Positions 18,571-28,022 are shown, numbered from the stretch's first letter. The stretch: DNA of 39,355 nucleotides from Deltaproteobacteria bacterium (GCA_019308745.1 JAFDHO010000019.1:1-39355), one strand, 5' to 3'. Numbers and translations are program-made. Notes: a model not told the origin generated them from the letters alone.

Positions 18571-19678
18571 ATGTACCAGGACGTTCTTTCGAAGATAGAA
18601 GACATAAAGGGCCAACTCCAGGACCTGAGAGGCCATCTTTGACTTGGATCGGCACGAAAAGGAGCTTCAAGAACTTGAAAAAGTAATGGCCAAGGCCGAT
18701 TTCTGGACGCGAGACAGGGAAGAGATATCCAGGATCAGCCAACGGAGGGCGAACCTCAAAGAGATCATAGACAGGTGGAAGATGCATTTTCACGCAACTG
18801 AAGATGCAAAGATCCTCGCAGAGATGGCGAATGAAGAGGATGACGGCTCCACCCTGGAAGAGGTGGAAAGAGACGTCTCTCGCCTGGAGAAGGAGGTCAA
18901 GGCCCTTGAGTTTCATTCCCTCTTGGGGGACGAAGATGACAGGAGAAACGCCATAGTTTCCATCAACGCGGGTGCCGGGGGGACGGAGGCCCAAGACTGG
19001 GCAGAGATGCTCCTGCGGATGTACCTCCGCTGGTGCGAGTCAAAGGGATTCACCACCCAGATCATCGATTATCTTGCCGGTGATGAAGCCGGCATCAAGA
19101 ACGTGACATTTACTGTATCGGGACCCTATGCTTACGGGTATCTGAAATCCGAGCACGGTATACATCGCATGGTCAGGATTTCCCCCTTTGACGCTACGGG
19201 GAGGCGCCACACATCCTTTGCCTCTGTATCGGTCTTTCCCGAAGTAGACACGGACATCCAGATCGAAATAGACGAAAAAGATATCCGCATCGACACCTAC
19301 CGGGCCAGCGGACCCGGCGGCCAGCATGTCAACAAGACCAGCTCCGCGGTGAGGATCACTCACCTGCCAACGGGTATCATCGTCCAGTGCCAGAACGAGA
19401 AATCCCAGCACCGGAACAAGGACATGGCCTTCAAGGTCCTGAAAGCGAGGCTCTACGAGCTTGAGAAGAACAAGCTGGAAGAGAAGAAGCAGGAGTTGCA
19501 TCAGAACCAGAAAGAGATCGCCTGGGGGAGCCAGATAAGGTCGTACGTGTTCAATCCTTACAGGATGGTCAAAGATCATCGAACCAACCTCGAGGTGGGA
19601 GACCTCGAGAAGGTCATGAACGGGAACATAGATATGTTCATCGACGCCTATCTGAGGACGAAGAGGGAGGCCCGGTAA
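18571..19678 (+). CDS. prfB: Peptide chain release factor 2 (programmed +1 frameshift)
   Basis: Release factor 2, which terminates at UGA and UAA. The CDS is join(18571..18639, 18641..19678), about 368 aa. An AGGAGG sits just upstream of the ATG at 18571. After 23 codons an in-frame TGA (18640-18642) is bypassed at the slippery CTT-TGA-C, as in E. coli prfB, with AGAGG acting as the internal Shine-Dalgarno-like element three bases before CTT. In the full protein the tripeptide anticodon SPF falls at residues 204-206 and GGQ at 249-251, within a residue of E. coli RF2. An annotation that ignores the shift would wrongly call a TTG start at 18644. Confidence 0.96.
18625..18643 (+). promoter_or_regulatory. 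prfB autoregulatory +1 frameshift site
   Basis: The recoding signal consists of an SD-like AGAGGC, a 3-base spacer CAT, then CTT TGA C. Low RF2 slows termination at the weak TGA-C context and allows the peptidyl-tRNA to slip forward one base, giving autoregulation. The spacing is identical to the well-studied bacterial signal. Confidence 0.9.
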
Positions 19679-19719
19679 AGATCTTCTCTGAGCATCGGGG
19701 AGGGAAGCCCCTGGCCTCT

Positions 19720-21453
19720 CTACCCGCCCTTGTAGGTCAATTCGATACTCTTGATATAGTCGTCTATCCCGGTGACGATCCCGTCGGCCAGGTTGTCCAA
19801 ATAGGCCTTGCTGCTCAAGAGCCGTCTCTCGGAAGGGTTGCTGATAAAACCTGTCTCCACCAGGACGGAAGGCATCTCCGCCCCAATGAGCACATAGAAG
19901 GGCGCCTGCTTAACTCCCAGGCTCTTGACGTTTCGGTACTTCCTTTTCACTCGGGTCATGATGCCCTCTTGCACCTCGTGGGCCAGCCTGCTGGACTCAT
20001 TGATCTTGGTGTTGAACATCAGATCTCGGAGGATCACCTGAAGGTCGCTGATGTTCTTCTCCGAGGTGGCGTTCTCGGCAGCGGCAAGCATGATGGCCCT
20101 CTTGTCTGTCGTCATGTTGAGAAAATAGGTCTCGATCCCCTTGACCCATGATTGTTTATGGGAGTTCACATGGAGGCTTATGAACAGATCGGCCTTCTTC
20201 ACGTTGGCAAAGGCCGTCCTCTTCTCCAGAGGGATAAAGACGTCTCTGGTCCTGGTGAGCATGACCTCGCAGCCCAGTCTTTTTTCAATCCTGGGTTTTA
20301 GGGCCCGGGCGAGTTTCATGACAATGTCCTTTTCCCTCAACCTTCCGTGGTAGGTGCCCGGATCCTTTCCCCCGTGACCGGGGTCTATCACGATCCTCTT
20401 GACATTCAGACCTAATTGCCGTGCCAGGGATACCGTGCCTTCGGGTTCTTTGGCCTTGCGGATTCCCTTCCTGACTGTCCTTTTTCCGGCAGTGGATGTG
20501 GTGCGGGGTTTGACGACTTTCTTCTCGGTCCCCTTGACGTCGACTACTATTCGAAAGGGGTCGTAGAGGTGAAAGATCTTGTGTCCCTTGATGTTGTCTA
20601 TATCCAGGACCACCCTGACCCTGTCTTTGTTAAATTGGCCGGCCCTCGCCCTCAGGAGCAATCCATCCTTGATGGGGATGTTGCTCTCAATGTCCGAGCT
20701 CACATAGGCATTCTCAATATCCACGTAGAGCCTTGCAGGCTTCTTGTTCTTGGGATCCGCCTTGAGAAGATTTGAACGATACTTCAGGGGTCTTTCCAAG
20801 TCCACCACTACCCTGGTATATGTCGGGGTAGACCAATGGCGAATGTCCATTACACGCGCCAACCCTCCGGAATTGGCTACCTTTTTCGGGGAATCCACGG
20901 GACCCATCTCCTTGCTGAGGACCCTTGAGAGCTTATCCAGCATCTTCCGAGCCCTCGGCCTCATGTCTCCGGAGGGGAACTTTATATCCACTTTCAGAAA
21001 TTCCACATAGGCCCGGGCGGGGTCATTGGTCTCCCTGTAAAGGATATCCCCGATCCAGTATTGTGCGTCATCCGCAAGGCGATGGTCAGGATAGCTCTCC
21101 ACTAGCTTTCGGTAGAGATCCATAGCCCTATCCAGGTCTCCCCGCAAGCCTGAGTAGCTGTAAAGCTTCCTGTACATCCTGGCAGACTTGTAAAGGGCCC
21201 AGGCCGCCTCCCCGCTCCTGGGGTATTGCTCCACTACTTTGGTGTAGAGCTGGATACACTTCAACCAGTTATGCCTGTACTTTATTTTACTGCTGGACTT
21301 GTAAAGATCATTTCGGAGGGCATCTGCCGCCTTGAGGAGGGTCTTGGGGTCTGGGGCCCTCTTTCCGGATGCCTTATAACCGGCCGAGCATAAGAGTATC
21401 GCAAAGGCCACCAATATTACTATGTAGATCGGCTTGACCGGTTTCCTCAACAT
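19720..21453 (-). CDS. N-acetylmuramoyl-L-alanine amidase (AmiC-like, with TPR and AMIN domains)
   Basis: A 577-aa exported cell-wall amidase that cleaves the amide between MurNAc and the stem peptide at division. Residues about 8-25 are a signal anchor/peptide. Residues about 35-190 hold TPR-like units (WALYKSARMYRKL, DRAMDLYRKLVESYPDHRLADDAQYWIGDI). An AMIN domain (about 205-310) follows, then a basic linker, then the zinc-dependent Amidase_3 domain from about 350: DPGHGGKDPG, REKDIV, SLHVNSH and VLVETGFISN give the His-Glu-His-Glu set. The N-terminal TPR region is unlike E. coli AmiC. Convergent with prfB (41-base gap). Confidence 0.92.
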   Translation of the reverse strand: MLRKPVKPIYIVILVAFAILLCSAGYKASGKRAPDPKTLLKAADALRNDLYKSSSKIKYRHNWLKCIQLYTKVVEQYPRSGEAAWALYKSARMYRKLYSYSGLRGDLDRAMDLYRKLVESYPDHRLADDAQYWIGDILYRETNDPARAYVEFLKVDIKFPSGDMRPRARKMLDKLSRVLSKEMGPVDSPKKVANSGGLARVMDIRHWSTPTYTRVVVDLERPLKYRSNLLKADPKNKKPARLYVDIENAYVSSDIESNIPIKDGLLLRARAGQFNKDRVRVVLDIDNIKGHKIFHLYDPFRIVVDVKGTEKKVVKPRTTSTAGKRTVRKGIRKAKEPEGTVSLARQLGLNVKRIVIDPGHGGKDPGTYHGRLREKDIVMKLARALKPRIEKRLGCEVMLTRTRDVFIPLEKRTAFANVKKADLFISLHVNSHKQSWVKGIETYFLNMTTDKRAIMLAAAENATSEKNISDLQVILRDLMFNTKINESSRLAHEVQEGIMTRVKRKYRNVKSLGVKQAPFYVLIGAEMPSVLVETGFISNPSERRLLSSKAYLDNLADGIVTGIDDYIKSIELTYKGG

Positions 21454-21516
21454 GTTCCTTTCAGTAATTCCTGCAGATTTGGGCTATTTTGTGCCCAATT
21501 GGTTCTCTGATTCAAT

Positions 21517-21532
21517 ATTATAACGAATTATA
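21517..21532 (-). promoter_or_regulatory. AT-rich promoter region of the amidase gene
   Basis: On the minus strand two perfect TATAAT hexamers (21517-21522 and 21527-21532) lie about 65-80 bases upstream of the amidase start, inside a strongly AT-rich island. No good -35 hexamer is seen at 17 bases, so which box is used is uncertain. Confidence 0.5.
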
Positions 21533-21608
21533 ACATAAAATTAATGAAAAAACATCACTTATTCATCGATCTTATGGCCTCTGCGGAGCCATTCCTGGTC
21601 TCAGTGGC

Positions 21609-24221
21609 CTAGACCTCTTCCCTTTCCAGGGATTCCTTGAGCCTGTTCAACTCGTTCAGTGCCTGTACGGGCGTCATCCTGGAAATGTCCAATTCCCTTA
21701 TGTACTCTCGAAGCCTCCGGTCCTGCGACCCAAACAGGTTAAGTTGCAAGGGGTCTTCCCGGCGCGCCTCAATTCTGGATTGAGCTATGCGGGGCCTGCC
21801 GGCTTCATCTATGCCTTCGCCTTCCAGGTTCTCCAAGATCTCCTTGGCCCTTTCAATAACTTCCCGGGGTATGCCCGCGATGCGCGCGACCTGGATTCCG
21901 TAGCTCCTGCTGGTCCCCCCTTCGACCATCTTCCTCAGGAAAATAATCTGATCTTTCCACTCTTTGACGGCGACATTGAAGTTCTTCACCCTCTTCTTCG
22001 TTGTCACCAGCTCGGTAAGCTCGTGGTAGTGGGTCGCAAAGAGTGTCCTCACGCCTTTTCCATCCCGGTCATGGAGGGACTCGGCAACGGCCCACGCAAT
22101 ACTCAGACCGTCATAGGTGCTGGTCCCCCTTCCGATCTCATCCAGGATAACGAGGCTCCTGGGTGTCGCATGTCTCAGGATATTTGCTGTCTCGTTCATC
22201 TCCACCATAAAGGTGCTCTGCCCCTTTGTCAGGTCATCCGACGCCCCTATCCTCGTGAAGATCCGGTCCACAATCCCTATCACGGCGCTGGATGCTGGCA
22301 CAAAGCTGCCCATCTGTGCCATGAGCACGGTCAGAGCGGTCTGCCTCAGGATAGTCGATTTACCCGCCATGTTGGGGCCGGTGATGATCAAGACCTGCTG
22401 GTCCTTGTCATCCAAATGGATATCGTTTGGGACAAAGTCTTCTTCCCTGACGGTCTGTTCAATGACAGGGTGCCTGCTGTCAAGGACATGGATATCCCCC
22501 CCTTCGTTAACCTGGGGGCACGTATAGCCGTACGCCTCAGCAGCCTCGGCCAGTCCCGCAAGGACATCCACTTCACTTACGAGCCGTGCCGTCTCTTTGA
22601 TCCTCTGATTTTCCCCGGCAATCTGCTCCCGGACTTCTTCAAAGAGTTCATATTCTCTGGCCACCCTCTTCTCTTCGGCGCCCAGGACCATCTCCTCGTA
22701 CTCCTTCAACGCCTCCGTGACATATCTCTCGCCGTTGACCAAGGTCTGCTTCCTGATGTAATCCGAAGGCACCAGGTGCAGGTTGGCCCTGGATACCTCG
22801 ATATAATATCCGAAGACCTTGTTGTAGCCGATCTTGAGACTCGGGATCCCTGTCCTTTCCTGCTCTTTTGCCTCCAGTTGCGCAATCCATTTCTTGCCAT
22901 CCCTGCTCACACTTATCAGTTGATCCAACTTCTCGTCATATCCTTCCTTGATGATCCCCCCTTCTTTGGTGGACACCGGGGGTTCCTCGCAGATGGAGCG
23001 GTCTATGAGATGGGCAATCTCCTCGAGGGTGTCGATCCTGAGTGCGATGTCCGTAAGGAGCTCGGAGGTCGAACCTGCCAGTCGTTCCTTGATTGAAGGC
23101 AGACGATGGATTGAGGATTTGAGAGCCACGAGATCCCTGCCATTTGCCCTCCCCAGGGATATCCGGCCGTTCAAGCGTTCCAGGTCATAGACACCCCCCA
23201 GCTGATCCCTTATCTCTTCCCTGAAAATCCGATCGTCTCTGAAATCTGACACCGCTGCCAATCGTCGCCGGATCTCGACGACATCGACCAGAGGATACCC
23301 GATCCATCTTCTCAGGAGCCTGCTGCCCATTGGCGTAACGGTCTTGTCCAAGATGTGAAAGAGGGAGCCCTTTGAGGTGCGCCGTCTCATGGTATGAAAC
23401 AGTTCGAGGTTTTGGATGGTGGGTTCGTCCAGGAACATGTAGTCACCGAGGTGGTAGGTCCTCATCTCCCTGATGTGCGCAGGGCTGGCCTTCTGGGTCT
23501 CAAGGAGGTAGTACGCTATTGCGCCCGCAGCCCTGATACCCTGTTCCATCTCTTCAATGCCGAAACCGGCAAGAGACCTTACACCCATTTGTTCCTTGAG
23601 CAATGCTTCAGCCTTGGGCCGGCTGAATACATCCCTTTGTAGGACTTCCAGCCTATAGTCTGAGAGTCCTCTCCTAACGGCCAGATTGTCTTCCTCGGGG
23701 ACCAAGACCTCCGCGGGATCAATCCTGCCCAGCTCGTCGAGCAGTTCGTCCCAATTGCCGGCCTGCGTGACACGAAACTCTCCCGTTGAAAGATCCACGC
23801 AGGCAAGGCCATACCCCTTTTCTCCTCCCGAGATCGCGGCCATGTAAAGGTTCGTCTTCCCGTCCGCCCCGCCCTCGTCCACCGCAGAACCCGGAGTTAC
23901 GACCCTTACGACTTCTCTCCTGACTATACCTTTGACTGCCTTTGGGTCCTCGGTCTGCTCACAGATGGCGACCTTCCACCCGTTCTCTATGAGCTTGCCC
24001 ACGTAGTTCTTGGATGCGTGATGGGGCACCCCGCACATGGGAACCTTTTCCCCGTTGTAAGCGCCACGAGAGGTCAGGGTAATTCCCAAAATCCTTGATG
24101 CCACCTTGGCATCATCAAAAAACATCTCGTAGAAGTCACCCATTCGGAAAAACAGAATGGCGTCGGGGTGTTCGCTCTTGATTCCCAGATATTGCCTGAG
24201 CATAGGGGTTAACTGCGTCAT
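21609..24221 (-). CDS. mutS: DNA mismatch repair protein MutS
   Basis: An 870-aa MutS that recognises mispairs and small loops and starts repair with MutL. The N-terminal mismatch-sensing Phe-x-Glu is at residues 30-32 in FFRMGDFYEMF. Connector and lever domains follow, then the ABC ATPase with Walker A GPNMAGKST (about residue 614), the STFMVEMNETANIL signature, Walker B LVILDEIGRGTSTYDG and FATHYHEL. The C terminus has the helix used for oligomerisation (QALNELNRLKESL). It starts only 10 bases after the lapB stop, so the two are co-transcribed. No mutL is in the window. Confidence 0.97.
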   Translation of the reverse strand: MTQLTPMLRQYLGIKSEHPDAILFFRMGDFYEMFFDDAKVASRILGITLTSRGAYNGEKVPMCGVPHHASKNYVGKLIENGWKVAICEQTEDPKAVKGIVRREVVRVVTPGSAVDEGGADGKTNLYMAAISGGEKGYGLACVDLSTGEFRVTQAGNWDELLDELGRIDPAEVLVPEEDNLAVRRGLSDYRLEVLQRDVFSRPKAEALLKEQMGVRSLAGFGIEEMEQGIRAAGAIAYYLLETQKASPAHIREMRTYHLGDYMFLDEPTIQNLELFHTMRRRTSKGSLFHILDKTVTPMGSRLLRRWIGYPLVDVVEIRRRLAAVSDFRDDRIFREEIRDQLGGVYDLERLNGRISLGRANGRDLVALKSSIHRLPSIKERLAGSTSELLTDIALRIDTLEEIAHLIDRSICEEPPVSTKEGGIIKEGYDEKLDQLISVSRDGKKWIAQLEAKEQERTGIPSLKIGYNKVFGYYIEVSRANLHLVPSDYIRKQTLVNGERYVTEALKEYEEMVLGAEEKRVAREYELFEEVREQIAGENQRIKETARLVSEVDVLAGLAEAAEAYGYTCPQVNEGGDIHVLDSRHPVIEQTVREEDFVPNDIHLDDKDQQVLIITGPNMAGKSTILRQTALTVLMAQMGSFVPASSAVIGIVDRIFTRIGASDDLTKGQSTFMVEMNETANILRHATPRSLVILDEIGRGTSTYDGLSIAWAVAESLHDRDGKGVRTLFATHYHELTELVTTKKRVKNFNVAVKEWKDQIIFLRKMVEGGTSRSYGIQVARIAGIPREVIERAKEILENLEGEGIDEAGRPRIAQSRIEARREDPLQLNLFGSQDRRLREYIRELDISRMTPVQALNELNRLKESLEREEV

Positions 24222-24231
24222 TGTTCTCCAG

Positions 24232-25482
24232 CTACCTTTTTTTCGCCTCTTGATCGGGTAATGGACTTGGAAGTTGTGGCTCTTCTATTCTGCCCACAAA
24301 ATCTATGGAGTCCCATTTCCTGCACTGGGGACACTGCCATTGGAGGTCTGCGGGCCTGAATCCGCAGTTCCTGCACCGGAATTTGAGATAGGGTACACTG
24401 AGCCCCGAGAGGATAGCTCCATAGACGGCCAGCGCTTCTTCCTTTTGGCCCTTTCTCAAGAGGATTTCCACCATGAATTTCCGTGCCTCCCAGAAACCCG
24501 GGTCCAACTCAAGGGCATTTCTCAGTTCCTGAAGCGCGCCCTCATAATCCTCCTTGTTGTACAAATAGCGTGCAAGGGCCATGTGGGTGAACGGGTCTGA
24601 GTTTGACCGTGCGCACTCTTTCAAGAAATCTTCTATTATGCCGAAATCCTTCATTCTCAAATACACGTCTTCCAGGCGCCTGTAGGCCAAGAAAGTAAAC
24701 TGAGGGGCAACGTCCACTATTCCTTTCCATCGATTGATAGCCCCTTCATAATCCCCCTCTGCGAAATGCAGATCTCCCAAGTGGAGATAGGCGTCAATGC
24801 ATCTTTCATCTATGGACAATGCCTTGTTGAAACAGCCCTTCGCCTTGGAAGTCTCTCCCTTTTCCACATACATCTTGCCCAACTCGGTCTGATGATGAGC
24901 AAGGATGTGCCCGTGATCCCCGCCTGTCAGTCGCGCTATCTTCTTGCGGGTGCCATAGGCATTGGACCAATCTTTCATCTCCTCGTAGATCTTTTCTATC
25001 TCTTCCAGGGCCTCCACATCCGCCGGGTTTTCCTCCAGTACCTTCGAGAAGGTGTCGAGGGCCCTGTCCAGAAAGCCACCCTTCCGATAGTCCAGTCCAA
25101 GGTCGAAGAGGGCCCTCATCCTGATCTGCTCATCGATATTTGCCCTCAGGATGATACTCTGCCGGATCCGTATGGCCCTGTCTATTTCACCCTTTGACCT
25201 GTACAGGTTTCCCAGGGCCACGTAGGTCTCCACCGTATCTGAATTGACCTGAACTGATTTGGTGAACTCTTCTATGGCGTGGTCATGATCGTTGGAGAGG
25301 ATATACCTGATGCCTCTCAGGAAGGATTGATCCTCGCCCGGAGACATGGGCTTGAACTTTGGCTCTCTTGGGGAACGCATCCGAAGCCCGACAAGGGTCC
25401 CAATGACAAAGGCAAGGGCTACACTGATGAGAAAGCTCGGGTTGTTTGGATCCAGTATCCATCCCCATATCTGTTGCCACAT
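24232..25482 (-). CDS. lapB: Lipopolysaccharide assembly protein LapB (YciM)
   Basis: A 416-aa LapB-like protein. A single N-terminal membrane helix (about residues 15-35) is followed by about nine TPR units (for example AYVALGNLYRSKGEIDRAI-type repeats) and a C-terminal rubredoxin-like zinc site, C370-x-x-C373 and C384-x-x-C387 (RCRNCGF ... CPQCRKW). In E. coli LapB helps FtsH degrade LpxC and so limits lipid A synthesis; the role here is inferred from identical domain order and the adjacent lapA. Located between lapA and mutS. Confidence 0.9.
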   Translation of the reverse strand: MWQQIWGWILDPNNPSFLISVALAFVIGTLVGLRMRSPREPKFKPMSPGEDQSFLRGIRYILSNDHDHAIEEFTKSVQVNSDTVETYVALGNLYRSKGEIDRAIRIRQSIILRANIDEQIRMRALFDLGLDYRKGGFLDRALDTFSKVLEENPADVEALEEIEKIYEEMKDWSNAYGTRKKIARLTGGDHGHILAHHQTELGKMYVEKGETSKAKGCFNKALSIDERCIDAYLHLGDLHFAEGDYEGAINRWKGIVDVAPQFTFLAYRRLEDVYLRMKDFGIIEDFLKECARSNSDPFTHMALARYLYNKEDYEGALQELRNALELDPGFWEARKFMVEILLRKGQKEEALAVYGAILSGLSVPYLKFRCRNCGFRPADLQWQCPQCRKWDSIDFVGRIEEPQLPSPLPDQEAKKR

Positions 25483-25579
25483 GGAATGCTCATCTCCCCG
25501 GGTCTGTTCGCCTCCCCTGGTTTACCCTGGAGCTCGTCGCGAAAAAGGAGGAATCCCCTCTGGGAAGCCGCGGCGAGGT

Positions 25580-25927
25580 TCATTGGGTATCAACTTCCTT
25601 GAAGGTGCTTACTTCGTCGGAAGTGATTGGCAGGTTCCTCAAGGAATTCAGTTCCTTTTCCTTTTCTTGGTTGGTCTCCATGAGGATCTTAATCTGTCTC
25701 TTGAGTCTGAAGCGCTCTACCATCCCGTAGATCCCCATAACCACTACACCGAACAGAAAGGCAATGGTTACGATGTAGTACAGGGATACCATGGAAGTCC
25801 TTACCTCGTGGGAAAAGAATTTGATTCGAAACATAACTGTAGTGGACATCGCCTCGTGGTTCTGCACGATCAATATCACGACGATTAGCATCAACAGGAT
25901 CGCCACAATGAATTTAATGTGCTTCAT
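25580..25927 (-). CDS. lapA: LapA-like (DUF1049) inner-membrane protein
   Basis: A 115-aa protein of the LapA/YciS type: two membrane helices (about residues 4-22 and 48-68) separated by a short periplasmic loop (NHEAMSTTVMFRIKFFSHEVRTSM), then a cytoplasmic coiled coil (about 70-95, RLKRQIKILMETNQEKEKELNSLRN). It precedes lapB by about 97 bases on the same strand, the same pairing as in E. coli. The family is small and weakly conserved, but the topology and neighbour make the call strong. Confidence 0.82.
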   Translation of the reverse strand: MKHIKFIVAILLMLIVVILIVQNHEAMSTTVMFRIKFFSHEVRTSMVSLYYIVTIAFLFGVVVMGIYGMVERFRLKRQIKILMETNQEKEKELNSLRNLPITSDEVSTFKEVDTQ

Positions 25928-25995
25928 CGCCTTCCTCCTCGGAAAAAGTTGTCTCTCCTGAACTTCCCGCGTCCCTCTCCTTCCAACAGGTGAGC

Positions 25996-26508
25996 CTAGC
26001 TTTGAAAGCCTTCCTTGTCCGCATCAACCCCATGGAACAATGGCTTTAGTTTGCCGTAGGTCTCCCTTATGTGCTCCGGGATGACTCTTACATCGCCCAG
26101 GACCGTCATGACATTCGTGTCACCATTCCACCTCGGGACAATATGGAAATGCATGTGATATTCCATACCGGCCCCTGCCACCCTTCCTATATTGAGCCCC
26201 ACATTAAAACCTTCCGGTTTCATTACGTGTCTCAGGACTTCTATGGATCTGCTGACCAGGCTCATGAGGTCCAATACCTCGTCTCCTGAAAGATCCCTGA
26301 ACTCCGGTACATGCCTGACTGGAGCCACCAGGAGATGTCCATTGTTATAAGGATACCGGTTCATCATGACAATCGTCATTGATCCAACATACAGGATGAG
26401 GCGTTCCTCATCCTCTTCTCTGTCCTCACCCGGGCAGAAAATACAGCCTTCATCCTTCTGGTCCGAATTGATATATTCCATTCGCCATGGCGCCCAAAGC
26501 ACTTTCAT
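25996..26508 (-). CDS. HIT-family nucleotide hydrolase/phosphorylase
   Basis: A 170-aa histidine-triad protein. The HxHxH motif is at residues 118-122 (EYHMHFHIVPRW), with His120 the expected nucleophile, and a zinc-binding pair C22-x-x-C25 occurs at the N terminus (GCIFCPG). The opening WAPWRMEYI and RYPYNNGHLLVAPVRHVPEF match the Ap4A phosphorylase-like HIT subgroup found in actinobacteria and Deltaproteobacteria. Substrates are probably dinucleoside polyphosphates or AMP conjugates. It lies between lapA and the phosphoesterase gene. Confidence 0.9.
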   Translation of the reverse strand: MKVLWAPWRMEYINSDQKDEGCIFCPGEDREEDEERLILYVGSMTIVMMNRYPYNNGHLLVAPVRHVPEFRDLSGDEVLDLMSLVSRSIEVLRHVMKPEGFNVGLNIGRVAGAGMEYHMHFHIVPRWNGDTNVMTVLGDVRVIPEHIRETYGKLKPLFHGVDADKEGFQS

Positions 26509-26611
26509 CAGAACATTTTCACCTCACCATTCCAAAGGCATAATCTAGCACGTTCCTACAAGTCCCGCCAACCAGTCATGGATATTCCCGGTGGGTCTGA
26601 CCCTTCCGGAC

Positions 26612-27094
26612 CTAAATATCAATGATCTCGCCTGAGATTGTCTCTCCGAGCTTCAGTACTCCGATACTGTGCATCCCGGAGGATGTATAACCAAGGGCTG
26701 TCCCGGGGTTAAAGAACAAGACTCCCTCCTTGACACGATTCTCCGGTCTGTGGGAATGTCCGTATATGATGATATCCACATCTTTGAACTGTTCCCGAAT
26801 CTTGTCTTCCAGTCCTTTCGGCGACCCCCATCCATGGATGAGGCCTATTTTGAATCGCCCCACTCGGACGATCTTTTTCTCCGGAAGTCTCTTCTTTACT
26901 TCCAGCGGATCCATGTTCCCATGGACACCGTGAAAGGGTTTTTTCACCAAGAAGTCAATAACTTCCTCTGATACGAAATCCCCGGCATGGATAATCATAT
27001 CCTTGTCCTTAAGGTGTTTCTCATAGAGTTCCACCAGGTCTCGGGATATGCCGTGAAGATGGGTGTCCGATAGGACTGCTATCTTTGTTTCCAT
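26612..27094 (-). CDS. YfcE/MJ0936-family metallophosphoesterase
   Basis: A 160-aa calcineurin-like phosphodiesterase. All five blocks are visible: SDTH (9-12), HAGD (36-39), VHGNMD, LIHGWG and YGHSHRP, giving a two-metal site. Length is typical of the MJ0936/YfcE family, which cleaves model phosphodiesters; physiological substrate unknown. The ATG at 27094 starts the conserved METKIAVLSDTH; an upstream ATG at 27151 adds 19 unlike residues. First gene of the leftward run to mutS. Confidence 0.9.
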   Translation of the reverse strand: METKIAVLSDTHLHGISRDLVELYEKHLKDKDMIIHAGDFVSEEVIDFLVKKPFHGVHGNMDPLEVKKRLPEKKIVRVGRFKIGLIHGWGSPKGLEDKIREQFKDVDIIIYGHSHRPENRVKEGVLFFNPGTALGYTSSGMHSIGVLKLGETISGEIIDI

Positions 27095-27315
27095 ATCAGA
27101 GTTCCTGACCTCCGGGCACTCCCCGCCCTCCCGCACGGGGCATCCCGGCAAAGGCGAGTCGCGGGAAGGGGCCGTTCGGCGGACTCCCTATCCTGCGGGC
27201 CGTCATTTAATCGAAGCCCTCATAACCTCTTCCCACCTCGATATTTTTTTTGTTGGAGTATAGCAACCTCAACAAAAAAGACAAGCCATAACTGTTTCTT
27301 GCCCAACAATTTCAT
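27095..27315. other. Divergent intergenic region
   Basis: Between the leftward phosphoesterase gene and the rightward fmdB-like gene. It contains an AT-rich inverted repeat around 27246-27282 (TTTTTTGTTG ... CAACAAAAAA) that could be a weak terminator-like hairpin or a regulatory stem. No further gene seen. Confidence 0.35.
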
Positions 27316-27356
27316 TTGACTGAACGGGGATTTTTTTGTATTTCACTACACCGGTG
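27316..27356 (+). promoter_or_regulatory. Candidate promoter with palindromic operator for the fmdB-like gene
   Basis: A -35 TTGACT (27316-27321), 17-base spacer and -10 TATTTC (27339-27344) give a plausible sigma-70 promoter. The perfect palindrome ACACCGGTGT (27347-27356) spans the expected start point, with TTTCA on its left and TGAAA on its right forming a looser outer dyad. This is the position of a repressor operator; the repressor is unknown. Confidence 0.5.
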
Positions 27357-27436
27357 TTGAAATCCAGCTCATGAGGGTCACCATGCTTTCAAAGGAATGT
27401 TCCGCGAATCACGCTGGAAGAACCGGGGGTTGAAAA

Positions 27437-27925
27437 ATGCCAATCTATGAATTCTACTGCAAATCCTGCCACATGATTTTCAATTTCTTCTCTTCCACGG
27501 TCAACACGGAAAAGCGACCCACCTGCCCTAGATGCAAAAGAACAAGACTTGAACGCAAGATGTCGGTCTTTTCATCCCCTCGCCATCGGGGAGAAGACGA
27601 TGACATGCCCATGCCCGACATGGACGACTCCAAGATGGAGCAGGCCATGAGCGTCCTTGCCAGAGAGGCAGAACATATGGACGAGAACGATCCCAGGCAG
27701 GCGGCCAACCTTATGCGAAAACTGACCGATATGACCGGCATGAATCTCGGGCCGGGCATGGAAGAGGCCCTCCGGAGGATGGAGGCAGGAGAAGATCCCG
27801 AGCAAATAGATGCGGAAATGGGAGATCTCCTCGAAGAGGAAGAACCCTTTGCCTTCAAGGACAAATCCGCGAGACTCTCTAGGAGGACACCGCCCAAGGT
27901 AGACGAAAAACTCTATTACCTTTAG
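27437..27925 (+). CDS. FmdB-type zinc-ribbon protein
   Basis: A 162-aa protein whose first 45 residues are an FmdB zinc ribbon (MPIYEFYCKSCHMIF; C8-x-x-C11 and C30-x-x-C33), followed by an acidic, Met-rich low-complexity section (DDDMPMPDMDD) and a helical acidic tail (MEEALRRMEAGEDPEQIDAEMGDLLEEEE). FmdB ribbons are named from a formamidase-operon regulator but are common in anaerobes without known function. The ATG follows GGGGG about five bases upstream. Expressed divergently from the phosphoesterase gene. Confidence 0.85.
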   Translation: MPIYEFYCKSCHMIFNFFSSTVNTEKRPTCPRCKRTRLERKMSVFSSPRHRGEDDDMPMPDMDDSKMEQAMSVLAREAEHMDENDPRQAANLMRKLTDMTGMNLGPGMEEALRRMEAGEDPEQIDAEMGDLLEEEEPFAFKDKSARLSRRTPPKVDEKLYYL

Positions 27926-27992
27926 GCCCCCTCAGCAGATACCACCCCAGGAAAGACCGGCTGAGTCATGGGGTTATGGGTTGGCAGGTGCC

Positions 27993-28022
27993 GGTTATCA
28001 GTTATTGGCTATCAGTTATCAC
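27993..28022. repeat. Short TATCAGTTAT direct repeat
   Basis: Two copies of TATCAGTTAT (27996-28005 and 28010-28019), four bases apart, within a simple-sequence stretch just before the pyrimidine-rich satellite. Confidence 0.6.

Noticed and set aside
18454-18642. A separate 62-aa gene before prfB
   Set aside because: Only its last 23 codons, from the ATG at 18571 with AGGAGG upstream, are real: they are the first part of prfB.
17870-18994. A 374-codon minus-strand frame opposite lnt and prfB
   Set aside because: It spans two well-supported genes on the other strand and has no recognisable domain.
21744-23096. A 450-codon open frame on the + strand opposite mutS
   Set aside because: It is the complement of a fully recognisable MutS; its translation has no family motif and is biased as a shadow frame.
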